Shown: in pieces, positions 30,405 through 42,416 of the stretch
How the letters are laid out: each line of letters begins with the position of its first letter
Position numbering within the stretch: the stretch's first letter is position 1
Source of the DNA: Hygrophila difformis
Lineage: Eukaryota; Streptophyta; Magnoliopsida; Lamiales; Acanthaceae
Length of the DNA stretch: 64,000 nt
Direction: 5' to 3'
Assembly: GCA_030278955.1 (NCBI GenBank)
Contig: JAOANR010000003.1
Coordinates: 36,660,054 to 36,724,053, forward strand
Program-made: the position numbers and the translations under genes
Notes under the pieces: generated by a model
Seen by the model: only the letters and a program-made list of their open reading frames with translations
What the model was told of the DNA's origin: nothing
Database searches by the model: none

Positions 30405-33400
30405 TGTAACACCCCCATTTTCCCTAAGGATGCAGCGGAAGAAAAGAGCGGGAACAATGGGTGGGGTGCTACCGCCACGTATCCCGGTCCGCCCGAAATA
30501 CGCTAAGGCTAAAAATAATGGGTGCAGAACATCAGAGTTTAATGCATATGCTAACCACTTCCCGGGCAAGTTAGCATATACTCTGCACAAAAGCTTATAA
30601 TACCGTAACAAGTATAAAATAAGCTTAATAAAAATGTTTGGTATAGCGTAACCAAACGGAGGAACGCATTCCTCAAAGGAGCTCAATAATAGGAATGGAA
30701 TAAATCCATGGAAATTTTTATTTTAAAAGAGGTTGTACCTCGCATTTCAAAAATAACACTGCTAAATGCAAAAATGCATCGTTTAAACGGTAGGGCACAA
30801 CGTTTGCATAAACGGGATAAAACCCAAATATTCATTCATGCTTGATAAATAATTTCCCACGCTTTATAAAAATTATCTTTGCCTCATAAAGAATGATCGA
30901 TCTATGCTCGATACATCATTTCCAAGGCTTCATAAAAATTGTCTTTACCTTATAAAAATTTATCTATGCCAAGAAATAAGTTCTATCTCCAAAGGGGATT
31001 TTTAAAAAAAAATATTCATTCTTATAAATATTACCCCGTACCGTGCCCGTGCAAAATATGCTGTAACGAACCTTGCAGATCTGAAACCTGAAAGGAAATG
31101 GTGACAAGTGTAGAGTCAGGGAAAACAATCGCTGAGTAAGTAGAAGTTTACTCCCGGAGGAGGTTGGGTAGCAGAAATAATTTAAAGACAATAGTTATGG
31201 TAATGGTATGTTAAAAACGAGAATAATTTATACATACACGAAACATTATTCTATATCCCGGGAACAGATAATATAACAGTATGCATTACCGAGATGTGAG
31301 TATCTCAGCCACCGTGTGTGGGGTTCCGCTCTAGGGCTCTAGTCCCACTCGAAGGTGGGGTCCCTGTTTTTGTCGGACTCTAGTCCCACATGCACTCAAG
31401 GGTGTGGGGGAGGTAAGAAATTTCCTCAAGCCCACTATGAGAAAAGACCGATGACGCCGAGCTGTGAGTCCTAATAGTCCCTGTGTGGCGACTAAGTGTA
31501 CAACAGCGTGGGAGTTGGGCAGCTGCGACCTATGGCACCTCGCTCATCCCCGTAACAATGAGCTCAAAAATCCGTAGGATTTTGTGAATAGTTGCGAACA
31601 TCAAAAAGCACAGTAAAATGGCATACCAATAATCCAAAAACAGTAGGGAGCTATAAGCATAAATTTAAAATAATAAAGCGGTAGTAAAAATTATGCTTAA
31701 GCTAAAATAAATTTGGGCTTTACTCCAAAGAGTAAAAATCTACTTACAGTCACCGAAGATGGAATGGGGATGACACACGCACAGGCTACGAGCAGATAAT
31801 CCTTTACAGCTACGTGACTAAGAAAAATACTCTAATATTAATTTATACGCTATAATGGCTCTTTAACTAAAGTACTAATAATAACTAAAATGATAGCTAA
31901 AATAATAACTAAAATATCCAACTTTAAATAAATCTTACCGGAGTATTCCTACTAGACCGGTCTTGCTAGCACTCTACCGAAGGAGCTTCGAAAACCATAG
32001 CAGGAAACGGGAGGAAGAAAAGAAAGAAATGAGGAAGAAGGAGAGAGATGGTGGGTGCGAGAAGGGCATGAGGTGGGGTGGCTTAAATAGAGGAAATTGT
32101 AGCATTTTTTTATCCAGTTAAAGACACACCACCCAACCCTACTTCCTATTACCACTCAGATATCCATAGCTGTCCCCTCCCTTTCACTCCTCTTCTAACA
32201 CCTGCCCTCTCTCTCTCTCTCGCCCCATCACCCCCCTTTTTTTCCTAATTGCCATCTATCAAATCCCAAACCCATATCTCCACAAGAAGCTTAAGAAGAT
32301 CCAAGAAATTTGAGGAGGGCTCGGTCAAAGAGTTTCCCTCACTCCCCTCCTATCCTTCTCCATTCTCCTTCATTTTGTCTCTGCTCCATGGAAAACTCCG
32401 GCGATGCAGGCGGCGGACGGCGAGACAACAGCAGCGGCGGTAGGGACGGCGGGTGGTGGCGGTTTCGCCCGAAGACAGCGGCGCAGGGCGGCGGCTTGGC
32501 CGCTGAAGCGGCGGCAGCGGCGGCGGGTTGCCCCCCCCCTCCTCTCGCGGATCTCTCTCTCCCTCCCTCCATTCTTCTTCTTCTTTTTATTTTGATTTTG
32601 GTTTTTGATTTGTTGTTGGGGAATGGAGGGGTTGTGGTGGTGTTGGCTCGATTTTGGAGGGAGGCGAGGGAGATGGTGGTGGCCGGAGACGAGGCTCGTG
32701 GTGGTGGTGGATGGTGACGGATTTGGGAATGGAAATGGTGGTGGGAGATGGACGGCGGAGGTGGTGGCTGTGGAGGCACGGGTGTGGCGGAGGTTGGAGA
32801 TGGGTGGAGATTTTGACAATGGTGGTGGTGACAATGGCCGGCGGGCGGCGGCGGCGCGCCGGAGCCGGGGCGGAAGAGGCCGCGGGTGGTGGCGCCGAGG
32901 CTGGGAAGGGAAAGAGGATGGGGAGATGATTCGAAATCTGGAATTTGGGGCTCAACGGGGGGTGGTGGCCGGCCGGAGGCGGCCGGAGGCTCGCCGGCGG
33001 TGAGCGCGGCGCCGGAAAAAGGGGCGGCGGCGGCAGGAGGACTTTTTAGGGTTAGGGTTTTGTTTAGGGTATTGGGCTAGGGTTTGTGTTAGGGTTGGGC
33101 TTGGGCCTAATTTAATTGCCCATTGCTCAAATTATTGGCCCGTTGGATTTAATTGACTAGCCCAACTTTCATGACTTAATCCACTTTAATTATGGACTCA
33201 ATTGACTAATTAACTTACTTTATGGACCTAATGATGTAGCACTCATGTTTAATTACTGGACTTATTGGACTAAATTATTTAATTAAATTAGATTATGGAC
33301 TTAATAATTTTAATAATCTCACATTTATATAATTTAATGTGTTGGATTTAATTAACTAATTAATCTAAGTTGTGGATTTAATAATGTATTCATCCGGTAA

Positions 33401-34509
33401 AATTAATCGAGTAATTTGGAATAACATATTCTTCAATTCGGGACAATCCCAATTTAACGGTCAGATAATTCCTAATAATTAAATGGGTTTAGTGTTCTAA
33501 TTTAATTACATGGTCTTAATTTTATAGCTTAACTCATAAATTGTGTTATTTAATAGATTAGTTCATCTATTAATTTATCACCTTTAGTGGAATGACTCAC
33601 CACTTCAAATTCCTTAATCCGGACAATTAATCGTTAAATGGGTCGCTAGATAATTTTACTCAATTGGTCAAGTATTAATATTAATGATTAATTTGTAATA
33701 TAATTTGAGTCAAATTTCATTTAGTATAACATTAACTCAAAAATTCTTAACGTTTGCCCAATACGCGAATTTAGGATTTAACTTATCATTCGTTATGAAC
33801 TTAACTAAAACTTTCTAAATTTAATATTTAATCTTACTATCGTAATATTGTTGATTGGATTAATGGATTTAATTCACCTAGTAGTGGATTTCCTTGTCAC
33901 AAAAATCAAGTGTATTAATATTTAATCCAACTACTTGTAACAAGTCAATGGACTTAGCTCATTTAGTGATTAGTCCCCTTAGGCAAATGGGTCGAGGTCT
34001 TGGAAAATATTAATTAAATGTCTCGCTAATTAAAAATTTGCCTGCCCTCTAGTTCCATAATTTAAGTAGCTAAGTATTTTATTCCGACCATGATTATTCA
34101 TTTCATCATTTACTCATGTCTAATAATATTTATTAGAGTCCAATAGTTCATAAGCTCGTCTACTTTGGCCATTCAATTATATTTCTATCCGGTACCCTCG
34201 TTGGATAATTTGGTTTAACTTAATTTGCCTTTTGCAATGTTTAATCCAGCTCGTATACATAAACTGGGGAACTTAATTAAATTTTTGATAATTTATAAAT
34301 TAATACTTATACGCTAATTTAATAGCTTCATACTTAAAAGTTTTTAACTCCTAAAATTTAATTCTCAGCTAAGATTGATTTGAATAAATTCGCACTTTAA
34401 AGGTAAATATCTTTTCCTTTCATGTTCTAAAAATTTTATTTATGAGAAATTTTAAATATTTATTTATTAAAATTTAAATTTCTATTAAATTTTTTTACGG
34501 AGTGTTATA
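30405..34509 (-). repeat. Element C 5' LTR
   Basis: 4,105 bp, closely matching 22771-26871. TATA-like CTATTTAAG at 32082-32090, telomere-like run at 33044-33100. Low-complexity ORFs in 32300-33080 are compositional. Confidence 0.92.
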
Positions 34510-34514
34510 CGTGG

Positions 34515-34746
34515 CGGCCGGGCCGGTCGGTTTGGCGATTTGTGTGGTCCGTCGGGTCTTTTCTTCTTTTCTCTATCGGTTTTCTATCCTCTACGTTTTC
34601 GGTTCGACTTTTCGGGTCATTTCCGGTTCGAAATTTCTATCTTGATTTTATTACGAACTCGGGTTAATGCTCGCAACATTCCCGTGCAATAATTTATCTA
34701 ATTAAATTAGTTCCGATTTCTCTTGACGATTTTCCCGGGTATTACA
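34515..34746 (-). repeat. Element B 5' LTR, U3-side remainder
   Basis: Matches the 5250-5482 end of B's 3' LTR and resumes right after the second CGTGG. It ends CCCGGGTATTACA and is followed by GAATT. Confidence 0.92.
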
Positions 34747-35173
34747 GAATTATTCCCAACAATCGTGCGCTTAAAGGATAACCTAAATCATTCCTCCTAT
34801 TCCTTTGATCTTTGTAAACTTTGAATCCGATCTCTGGATAAAGACGTACTTAAGGGTTGATTGATATAGAAGCCCGATAGTGAGAATACTTCTCATAGTC
34901 GTCCTTTGTATAATTTTTGTCTACCTCGATAGTTGTCGCAAATAAGTTGTTCCTATGGTTTCTCCCTTGATAAGGATACAAGAGCCTATAACAATGACTT
35001 CATCCCCATTTCGAGAAAACCTATGAACTATTATGGACGAAGGTTCTGATAAAGGACGGTGAAATTTTCCACCCGAAAAATTTTAAAATTTCATAATCAC
35101 CAAATTATTGGGAGAATAATTTTGATAAATTAAGGGCAAATGAATTTCTCTTAAGACTATGATAATGTTTCAG
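34747..35173 (+). mobile_element. Element D fragment 3, pre-gag region
   Basis: Starts with the right GAATT of B and leads into D's gag. Non-coding; resembles C's interior in reverse (for example the 'acaagagcctata' stretch near 34978). Confidence 0.55.
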
Positions 35174-36001
35174 ATGCCACCACGAGGATGCCCAGGGAAA
35201 CGTCCGGCCGACCCCCTATATGCACCTGATCCCATGGAGGATAGACAAGACGCTATAGAGGGACGACAAGCTCGATTAGAACAAGTAATGTTAACTATTG
35301 GTACCGCAGTAGAGCAACAGATGGCAAGAGATTAAATACAAGGGGAAACACCCACGGATTTCATCAAGGCCGTACACAAGTATCAACCCCCGAGCTATAC
35401 CGGACAAGAGGACCTGGATAAGCTAGAAGGGTGGATCGAGAAATTCGACAAACTGTTAGAGACAGTACAATGCCCCAAGGAAAGGAAAGTAGAGGTGGCT
35501 ACATTCTTCTTGGAAGGCCAGGCAAATACCTGGTGGCAAAACTACGGGAATCGAGACACTGGGTGGCCAGAGTTTAAGGAAAGCCTGCGGGCGAGATTTT
35601 ACCCAACAAGTGTGAAGAACGCAAAGTATGAGGAGTTCGTCACCTTAACACAAGGCAAGTTCTCTGTCCATGAGTACTACAAAAAGTTCAATGAGCTCCT
35701 CCGCTTTGCTCCAGGGTTAGTGAACACCGAACATTCCCAGGCCCAAAAGTTCGAACTCGGATTGAACCGAGAGATTCGAGAAGGGTTAGGTGGGAAACAA
35801 TTCTGTAACCTACAAAAGCTATATGATCGGGCAATGACGGTTGAGCAAGTCCGGCAGCCCAAACGGAGAGAGGAACATGTCGAGCAGACTTCTACAACCC
35901 TTGAGATGGGGTGCTTTGAGAGGAAACTAGACAGAGGAAACCCCAACCGCCAACTAAACTCCAACGGACCTAACCCGAGGAATGAAAATCGCACCATTAT
36001 T
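35174..36001 (+). pseudogene. gag: Element D gag remnant
   Basis: Opens MPPRGCPGKR at 35174, the standard gag start here. TAA at codon 54, then the same frame continues with the Ty3-type gag core: PPSYTGQEDLDKLEGWIEKF, ATFFLEGQANTWWQNY, ARFYPTSVKNAKYEEF, HEYYKKFNELLRFAPG, KFELGLNREIREGL. Homology stops near 36001, before any zinc knuckle. Divergent from the E, G and I gags, so it is a separate lineage, probably that of element C. It shows that C's relatives once had a normal gag. Confidence 0.8.
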
Positions 36002-37384
36002 CCGCCACTGAAACTTTTGACAATCTCCCACTATACGAGTATTTTTGAAAAGAATATAATTCCGGTTATTTTTTTTAATGAAACCAATTTATGAAGATGG
36101 AGTTGGGATTAGGGATATGTTTATTGGTTGTCACGTTTTTATATACTCGTGTACGAAACTGTGCCTGAAAGTGCACGGTGTCAAAAATTGCAGTAATTTA
36201 TAGTAAGACCGGATCGTTCACTGGAGGATGTGCGATGGAAGCAGGTTCCACGCCGTTTCATAAGATTTTCCACTCGGTTACTCGATTCAAGTTTGAGTTT
36301 GATTTTAAACTACTAGACATGATTTAAACTAAACTATGAAAGCAATAAAATTATTCTACAAAGCATATTAAATCTATTCCAAGAAAGCAATAACACTATT
36401 CTATGTAAGCAGTTAAAATTATTCTACGAAAGGCATGTAAAATTATACTAAACTATCTAGAAGCGAATGTAAAATGTGACAGAAGGGACAGGGAGAAAAT
36501 AATAAAGATTGGGCAAGATTCAGATGAGACACAATTAAACTTCCATTTTAGTTACACAGATCTTTGTTTGGGATAATCCATCAGTTAACTAACTCTCATA
36601 CTTTCTATACTATGTTCCCTTTAACAGACATGTACTGATAGTAAGAATTTACATGCTCTTAGGACCTCAAAATCTAAGATACCACAGATCTATAACTACC
36701 CCTGCGAGGTATGTTATCGATCTGTGGTGGATAAGCAACACCTGACACATCATTAGTTGAACTGCCAAGTACTCCTATCATTCCCCCAGTCACTCCCAAA
36801 GTTTCAAATCAAATCTCGAACCATTCCATAACTCTTAAACCTTATATACGGCGGCCAACCTCTAATTCTTCCGAGTGACCTCTATAAAAGCATTTAAAAG
36901 AAAGCGGTAAAGAATGCATTTAAAATCCCTATCACTTGGAAGCTTCAAAAGTTATCTCATTCCGTTAGTATAAAAGAGCCCCTGGTCTTGGTGACCAGAT
37001 ACAGATCAAGAACTCCCCAAATATCTGTAAGCCACAGGGCTCATAACATCTGGCAAATTATGAGGTACAAACTAAATGAAACAGATCCATGAATGAATCT
37101 ACTCCGGATATACTCACTCGAGATTCAAGAACAAGCTTTGGCAGAAGAGGATTGCAGTTGAAAGAACACTCAACCCTATCTTAGAAAATAACCAAGGCCT
37201 ACATGCTATTCCTCTAGTAATATTTATCACATCTCGTCTGAATCCAAGTGGACACTGATTTGATGCAATACTTAATATTAGATTCCCAACACACAACAAT
37301 TTTGAGAAAACCATTGATATTTGAAAATCATTCCCTACACAGGTACTAAACTCTCAATTAAAATACAGATCCATTCAGTCTAGG
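36002..37384. other. Unassigned non-coding sequence, probably another repeat
   Basis: 1.4 kb with no good ORF, PBS or PPT that I can recognise. It cuts off D's gag on the left and hosts element E on the right. Stretches such as 'gtcaaaaattgcagtaattt' and 'accggatcgttcactggagg' look like LTR or leader sequence of another retrotransposon class, but I cannot name it. Confidence 0.4.
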
Positions 37385-38902
37385 TGTAATACCCGGGATT
37401 TTTATCGACGTCCAAAGGAATAAAATTTATTTCATAATCCGATCAAGGCCAAAATATTTCCGAGAAGAAGAAAATAATTCATTATTGCTCGGAAACGAAT
37501 TACCGATAAATTCAAAATGGAATAAAAGAGGGAAAAGAAGCCCGAAGATGTTCCTTGGATTAATTCCAAAAGAACTTGAATTAAATTCAAAGAGGAAAAT
37601 AATTTTAATTCCAAGAACCCGTGAAGCCAGAAATAATTTAATTAGATAAATTATTACACGGGAGTCGAAAGACGACGAATTCAAGCCGACGAATTCAAAC
37701 TCGACGGATTCAAGATTTCGAATATGAAATTCATTTGAGTCGAAATAAATTTGAGAAAGGAATCGTAACTCGAGAACGACCCGAAAAGTCCAGCCCGAAA
37801 ACGTAGAAGGACGGAAGTCCGGAAGAGAGGAGAGAAGGCCCGACAGATCGCACGACCCGGCCCATGCCGCAGCCCAGGCCGGAGCCGCGCGGTCGCCGCG
37901 CGGGGGTTGCCCTAAGACCGCGCCATCCCCGCGCCAGTGCAGCAGCAGCTGCCAACTTGCGCGATTCCAGCGATTCTTGCCAAAATTTCGACCTCCGATT
38001 AAGGTAGGTCAATCTCAGACGAGGGGAAAGCTTTTAGGACGGGATTGGATGATCTCCAGCCCCCATTCTCAGCCTCTCAACCCAATTCTTCATTCCAAAC
38101 CCTCCCGAAACCAAAAACACGAAGCTCCGACTTTCCGACGACTTTTCGATCACTTTCCGGCGACGAAAATCGACGGAGGAGGCGTGGAGAACAAGATCTT
38201 TAGTGTTCTAGATTGTGGTAAGTCGTTCATAGGTTTTCGTTTATGTTTTCGAGTTCGAAAATCCGATCTAACCCTAAATTCTTACTTTCGATTTCGTTTC
38301 GGGGCCAACGGAGAGGAGACGAAGTAAATGGGACGTGTTCGTAGCAAGCGTGGGCTCCCCGATCGATCCAGAGACGTCCAAGACACCACCCACTGTAAGT
38401 TAACGCTTACTTGGTTTTGGGTGATTTAAAATGCAACCAAACATAGGGATTGAATAACTCTAAAATCTGTCAACACGAAAAACCCACGGTGCAGCGATTT
38501 GGTATGAATTTTTCGAACCCTTAAAACTGCTCAAACGGAAAAACTTAAAACACAAAAAATGTTTCTAAGGCAAAGATCTAGGTCGTATAAAATTTTCATA
38601 ATTTTTCATTGTGTTTTGATATCCGAAAACGGTCGAGAACCAACCTGCCTTAAGAGTTGATCTTGAAACAGTGATAGATTTGATATCCGACCAAAACCCC
38701 TATTTCAAGAGTTCAAACCGTAAAACTCAAAACTAGAATTTTGATCCTAAGACCTTAAGCTATGTTGTGTAAAAATTTCAGAGATTTTCATCAAGTTTTA
38801 CTACCCCTAATCGCATCGGACATAATCTGTGATTTCAAGGAAATTTTCGAAAACTGACAGTGTACTTGTTCGAACTTGAGGAGCATGTTTCTAGGATATC
38901 TT
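37385..38902 (+). repeat. Element E 5' LTR, left part
   Basis: Begins TGTAATACCCGGG. Contains the GC-rich palindromic block (37887-37935), donor-like sites at 38218 and 38395 (177 nt apart; the second in GTAAGT-TAAC-GCTTAC) and ends at ATCTT, where element F inserted. The rest is 48544-49854; together about 2.83 kb. Confidence 0.9.
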
Positions 38903-41652
38903 TGTAACACCCCGGATTTGATAACCCAGGCCGGGATGTCACCGCCGCATCCCCCTAGCAAGACACGGCTTCCCGAGCTTGCTAAGGAAACGCAAGGCTT
39001 GTGGGTATGTAAAAGATTTAAAACATTTCAAGATATAGTCCGGAAATTTATAATACTTAGTACGATAGTAGAAATTATCACGTGCGGAAAATAAATAAAG
39101 TAAGTGCAGCGGAAAGTAAAATCACGGCCAACATGGCCAAATCCTCGGGTTTAACAGACCCGGTAAAACAGTACGATGCAGAAATAAAATGTTCATAAAT
39201 AATTCCCCCAAGTGCATGCGTATGCGTCACTCGACATACTCTGTAAAAGGGAAATGACAACGGTTGTCAGTATAAAAATATACTGAGTAAGTTAATCCCT
39301 AACTAACAAATAAAAGGGTTTACAAGTGTTTAAACTAAAGATTTCGCTTATCGTACGAGGATTTAAAAGTACATGATTTATTAGCAGCGGAAAATTATGA
39401 TTAAAGAACTTAATTTAAAAAGCGTAATCTAAAGCATAATTTAAGATGCATAAAATTTAAATACGTAATTAAAGACAGGATAAATACGATTTAAGCATAA
39501 TGAAACACTCACACGAGTCTTTTACTTTTCATCCCGTAAACTAAGAAGAGGACACCATACCGGGAGATCACTAACGAGGCAATCTCAACATAGGACCACT
39601 AACGAGGCAGTCCAAACAATGGGAGACCACTAACGAGGCAGTCTCAAAGATAGTAGGACCACTAACGAGGCGATCCACAAAGATAGTAGGACCACTAACG
39701 AGGCGATCCACAAATACAGCGCGCGAGATCACTAACGAGGCAATCTCAGATAGTAAGGAGACCACTAACGAGGCAGTCTCAAAGATAATGATAGTATGAA
39801 GATCGGCTCAGCCTAGTGAACGGGATTTTTCGAAAGTTCGTATTTCAAAGTTATCAAAGGATCGATATCGCGTTTTCATAGTTCGAGTTTTCTCAAGTTC
39901 GAAAAATCCTATTCGAGGCAGTTCACGCCTTTCTTAATTTAAAATTCGTTTTTCCTCCAAAAATTCTGAAACTTGGCCAGTAATTCAAAAACACACACAC
40001 GAACAACTTTCATGTTTTAAGTTTTTGGAAATAAGGTTCCGAAGTGAGTTAAAATTTGAGTTTATTGCAAAGAATAATTTACGTCTTAAAAACTGTTGTC
40101 GTCACAGGTTCGTGTAACGCCGATTAAAAATTCATTTCAAAACCAATCGATGTGAAATTTTTACAGTAACTACACGACACATTAAGGAACAACTTTCATG
40201 TTTTAAGTTTTTGGAAGTAATGAATTCTTGGTACTCAAAAATCGTGTGCAACTCACTGCATGCTCATGGCCCTTAAACGAATTCAAAACAGTTTCAAAAA
40301 CTTGGCCGTTTGACATATCAAATGAACACCAAAATTCGTGAAATTTTGTAGGCATAATCTAGACATAATTATCTACAACTTTTGTTTAGAAATGCAAAGT
40401 TAAGTCATTCGAAAAGTGGGTGAAAAACATGCATCAAGTTGAATGAAGGAATCTGTCACAGATTTGAAACGTTCGGTTTGATACAGAAAGTTCATGGCGA
40501 AAATTGGGATAGCAAAACTTAATGTCAATGGCTGAAATTTGGACACAAGATAGATAAAGGTGTTAGGAACAACTTTTATGTTGAAAAGTTTTCGGTTTGA
40601 ATTCCCGAAGGTCGAGTTTTTGGCGAGTCTTTAAAATTGGACGAAAATAGGGTTTTTGAAAACCGATTTTTGTTACAAGCCTATATCTCGAGATTTAAAC
40701 AACAAACAACCGCAAAAATTTGTGAGTAAGGTGTTAACTTACTTAGAATGATGTTAGGGTCGCTGGATTGGTTTTCCGGACGTCCTAGGGTCACGACGAA
40801 CGGCCAACTTCTCCGATCGCTTTTTGTTCGTTTTCCGACGGGAAATCGTAGTAAGGAAAAAGGGTTAGAATATGAGTTTTTGAGATCTTTGGACGAATTG
40901 AAACGTTGCACAATGGCTTACCAAGAGTCTAGAGGGCAGGGGCTTGTCCCGGTCGTCCCGTCGTCGCCGGAATACTCGCCGGAAAGTGGTGTCGAAGGAG
41001 TTTTCAACTTGGAGAAGGAAGATGGAGTGTCTAGGGTTTGTTTACTGAAAATAAGGGGTAGGGGGCGCCCAATACCGAGTTTATGCACTTCCCTACTGCT
41101 GGGATCCGTTTACCATCGAAGAGAATGTTAATTTAGGCAAGAAAATCGCCATGGAAGGAAAGTTTACACTTTCAGCACCTCTGGCGCGCTGGTGGCGCGC
41201 ACCTAAGCTTTTGTCCGCGCGGAGCACGCGTGCCAGCCCTGGCGTCGCGACGCCCTTGGCCGCGCGGTGGCCGCGCGGCGGCGCGCGGACAGCGCGGGCC
41301 GGCCGGACCGGCCGGTTCGGCTCCGCGTGTTCCGTCGGGTCTTCCCTCGCTTTCTCCTATCGGTTTTCTACGTGTTAGCTCGATTCCCTGGGCGTCTTCG
41401 TGGCGGAATCTTCTCCTTCCTCTTGTTACGGGTCCGGCTTATCGCTCGCAACATTTCCGGGTCCTACTTAGCCCAGTCTAAATTGGTTCCAACATCTCCT
41501 ATCGTCCTTGTGATCTAATTCGTGATGTATTTTGTGATTTATTTCGTGACTGAACTTAGAAATTAGTTCTAAGCTGCCTACGTACCCTGTGAAGGGATCA
41601 AGTCATGACGTAGTTCAAAACAATTTGAATTTGTTTTTCCTCGGGTGTTACA
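38903..41652 (-). repeat. Element F 3' LTR
   Basis: 2,750 bp. In element sense TGTAACACCCGAGG to GGGGTGTTACA, with the 'gaactacgt' and 'gtaggcagctta' motifs at the start, the GC-rich block (about 41220-41335), donors at 40921 and 40742, hairpin array 39564-39780 and an acceptor ending at 39241. Confidence 0.95.
39564..39780 (-). repeat. Hairpin tandem array in F 3' LTR (7 units)
   Basis: Arms GAGAT/ATCTC, GGAC/GTCC and GAGAC/GTCTC around the core of B's arrays. Two units read GGACC with GATCC and carry one mismatch. The copy in the 5' LTR is 46450-46666. Confidence 0.85.
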
Positions 41653-41693
41653 TCCTCCCCCCCTTAAGAATACAGTTATGTCCCCATAACTGT
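41653..41693 (-). other. Element F PPT and pol-stop hairpin
   Basis: PPT TTCTTAAGGGGGGGGAGGA in element sense touches the 3' LTR. Just before it is the hairpin ACAGTTATG/CATAACTGT (loop GGGA, 41672-41693), which contains the pol stop. Confidence 0.85.
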
Positions 41694-42070
41694 GGTCGGG
41701 TCGCCTTGGAAGAGGGTAGGGTAACGTTGCCTCATGTCGGCTCCCAATTTCCAGGTTGCCGTCTCCGTCTCGTGGTTGGACCACAGGACCTTGACCATCT
41801 TTACAGTTTTATTCCTTGTCACCCCTTCCCTGTAGTCGAGTATTTGCACCGGGGTTTCCTCATAGGTCAAGTCATCATCCAATTCGATTACGTCCGATTG
41901 GAGTACATGCGACGTGTCGGGCACATACTTCTTTAGTTGGGGGTCGTGGAACACACTGTGGTCACGAGTAAACGGTGGTGGGGTCGTTAGTTAACATGCC
42001 GCTCTCACTTCCCTACGGAATTTCTTAGGGTCCCTAGGTATTTACGTCCCGGGGGTTTCCCGTAGTCCTG
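41676..42070 (-). pseudogene. pol: Element F pol scrap: chromodomain and degenerate integrase end
   Basis: The intact part (41676-41954) reads SQ-like 'DPQLKKYVPD', a chromodomain (EGVTRNKTVKMVKVLWSNH, then ETATWKLGADM) and TVMGT stop. Upstream of that, to about 42070, the matching DNA is recognisable but strongly altered. All other pol domains are gone. Preservation of this end may reflect the need for DNA signals near the PPT. Confidence 0.8.
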
Positions 42071-42224
42071 CGAAAGGAGGGCGGGAGGCAATTCCGCCAT
42101 CCTTGCCCGGAATAATGCCAGGCGATGCTCCCTGTCGACGTATTTCCCTGTCAATGTATGCCCGGGTTCAGCGAGGAGCGTATAGCGAAAGAGATCGAGC
42201 AGAACAGGAAAGATAAAACTCCAC

Positions 42225-42416
42225 CCGGGTCCCGCGCGGTGGCCGCGCGTTGGCGCGCGGGGAGCGCGCGGCAACCCCTGTTCGAAAAAAATAGGGCTCG
42301 CGCTCCGCGCGAGCCACTTCCTCCATTTCCCATCCGAGAACACACCCCAATTCTCTCTAAATCCGGCGAGTTACCTTCCTTTTTGCTCGATTTCGACTTC
42401 AATTTCACTCATCCAG
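42225..42416 (+). promoter_or_regulatory. GC-rich leader and first exon of the F antisense gene
   Basis: Contains CGCGCGGTGGCCGCGCG (about 42233-42249), then a perfect hairpin with arms GGCTCGCGC/GCGCGAGCC (42295-42315) and a short exon ending CCAG|GTACG at 42416/42417. H has the same set in the same order. GATAAAA near 42211 could be a weak TATA. Confidence 0.5.

Larger units (their letters stand above)
22771..34509 (-). mobile_element. Element C: LARD-like non-autonomous element with 4.1-kb LTRs
   Basis: Minus-strand element of 11.7 kb with TSD CGTGG (22766-22770, 34510-34514). LTRs are 22771-26871 and 30405-34509; the interior is only 3.5 kb and has no gag or pol. It keeps a perfect PBS, a PPT and one coiled-coil ORF. 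Very long LTRs around a short non-coding interior match the published description of large retrotransposon derivatives (LARDs). The two LTRs are closely similar, with scattered substitutions and small indels, so insertion was fairly recent. Confidence 0.92.
2876..34746 (-). mobile_element. Element B: Ty3/Gypsy chromovirus, internally deleted, hosting H and C
   Basis: Minus-strand LTR retrotransposon with its 3' LTR on the left (2876-5482) and its 5' LTR on the right (20322-22770 plus 34515-34746). GAATT occurs on both sides (2871-2875, 34747-34751), which fixes the ends. In element sense the order is 5' LTR, PBS, coiled-coil ORF, gag relic fused to RNase H, integrase (split by H), chromodomain, PPT, 3' LTR. 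Element C sits in the 5' LTR and element H in the integrase gene. Stops, a frameshift and loss of gag-PR-RT make it non-autonomous. The two LTRs differ visibly, including one hairpin unit, so B is older than C and F. Confidence 0.93.

Noticed and set aside
35495..36094. Separate host gene starting at 35495
   Set aside because: The frame is continuous with the gag start at 35174 apart from one TAA, and the protein is a typical Ty3-type gag core.
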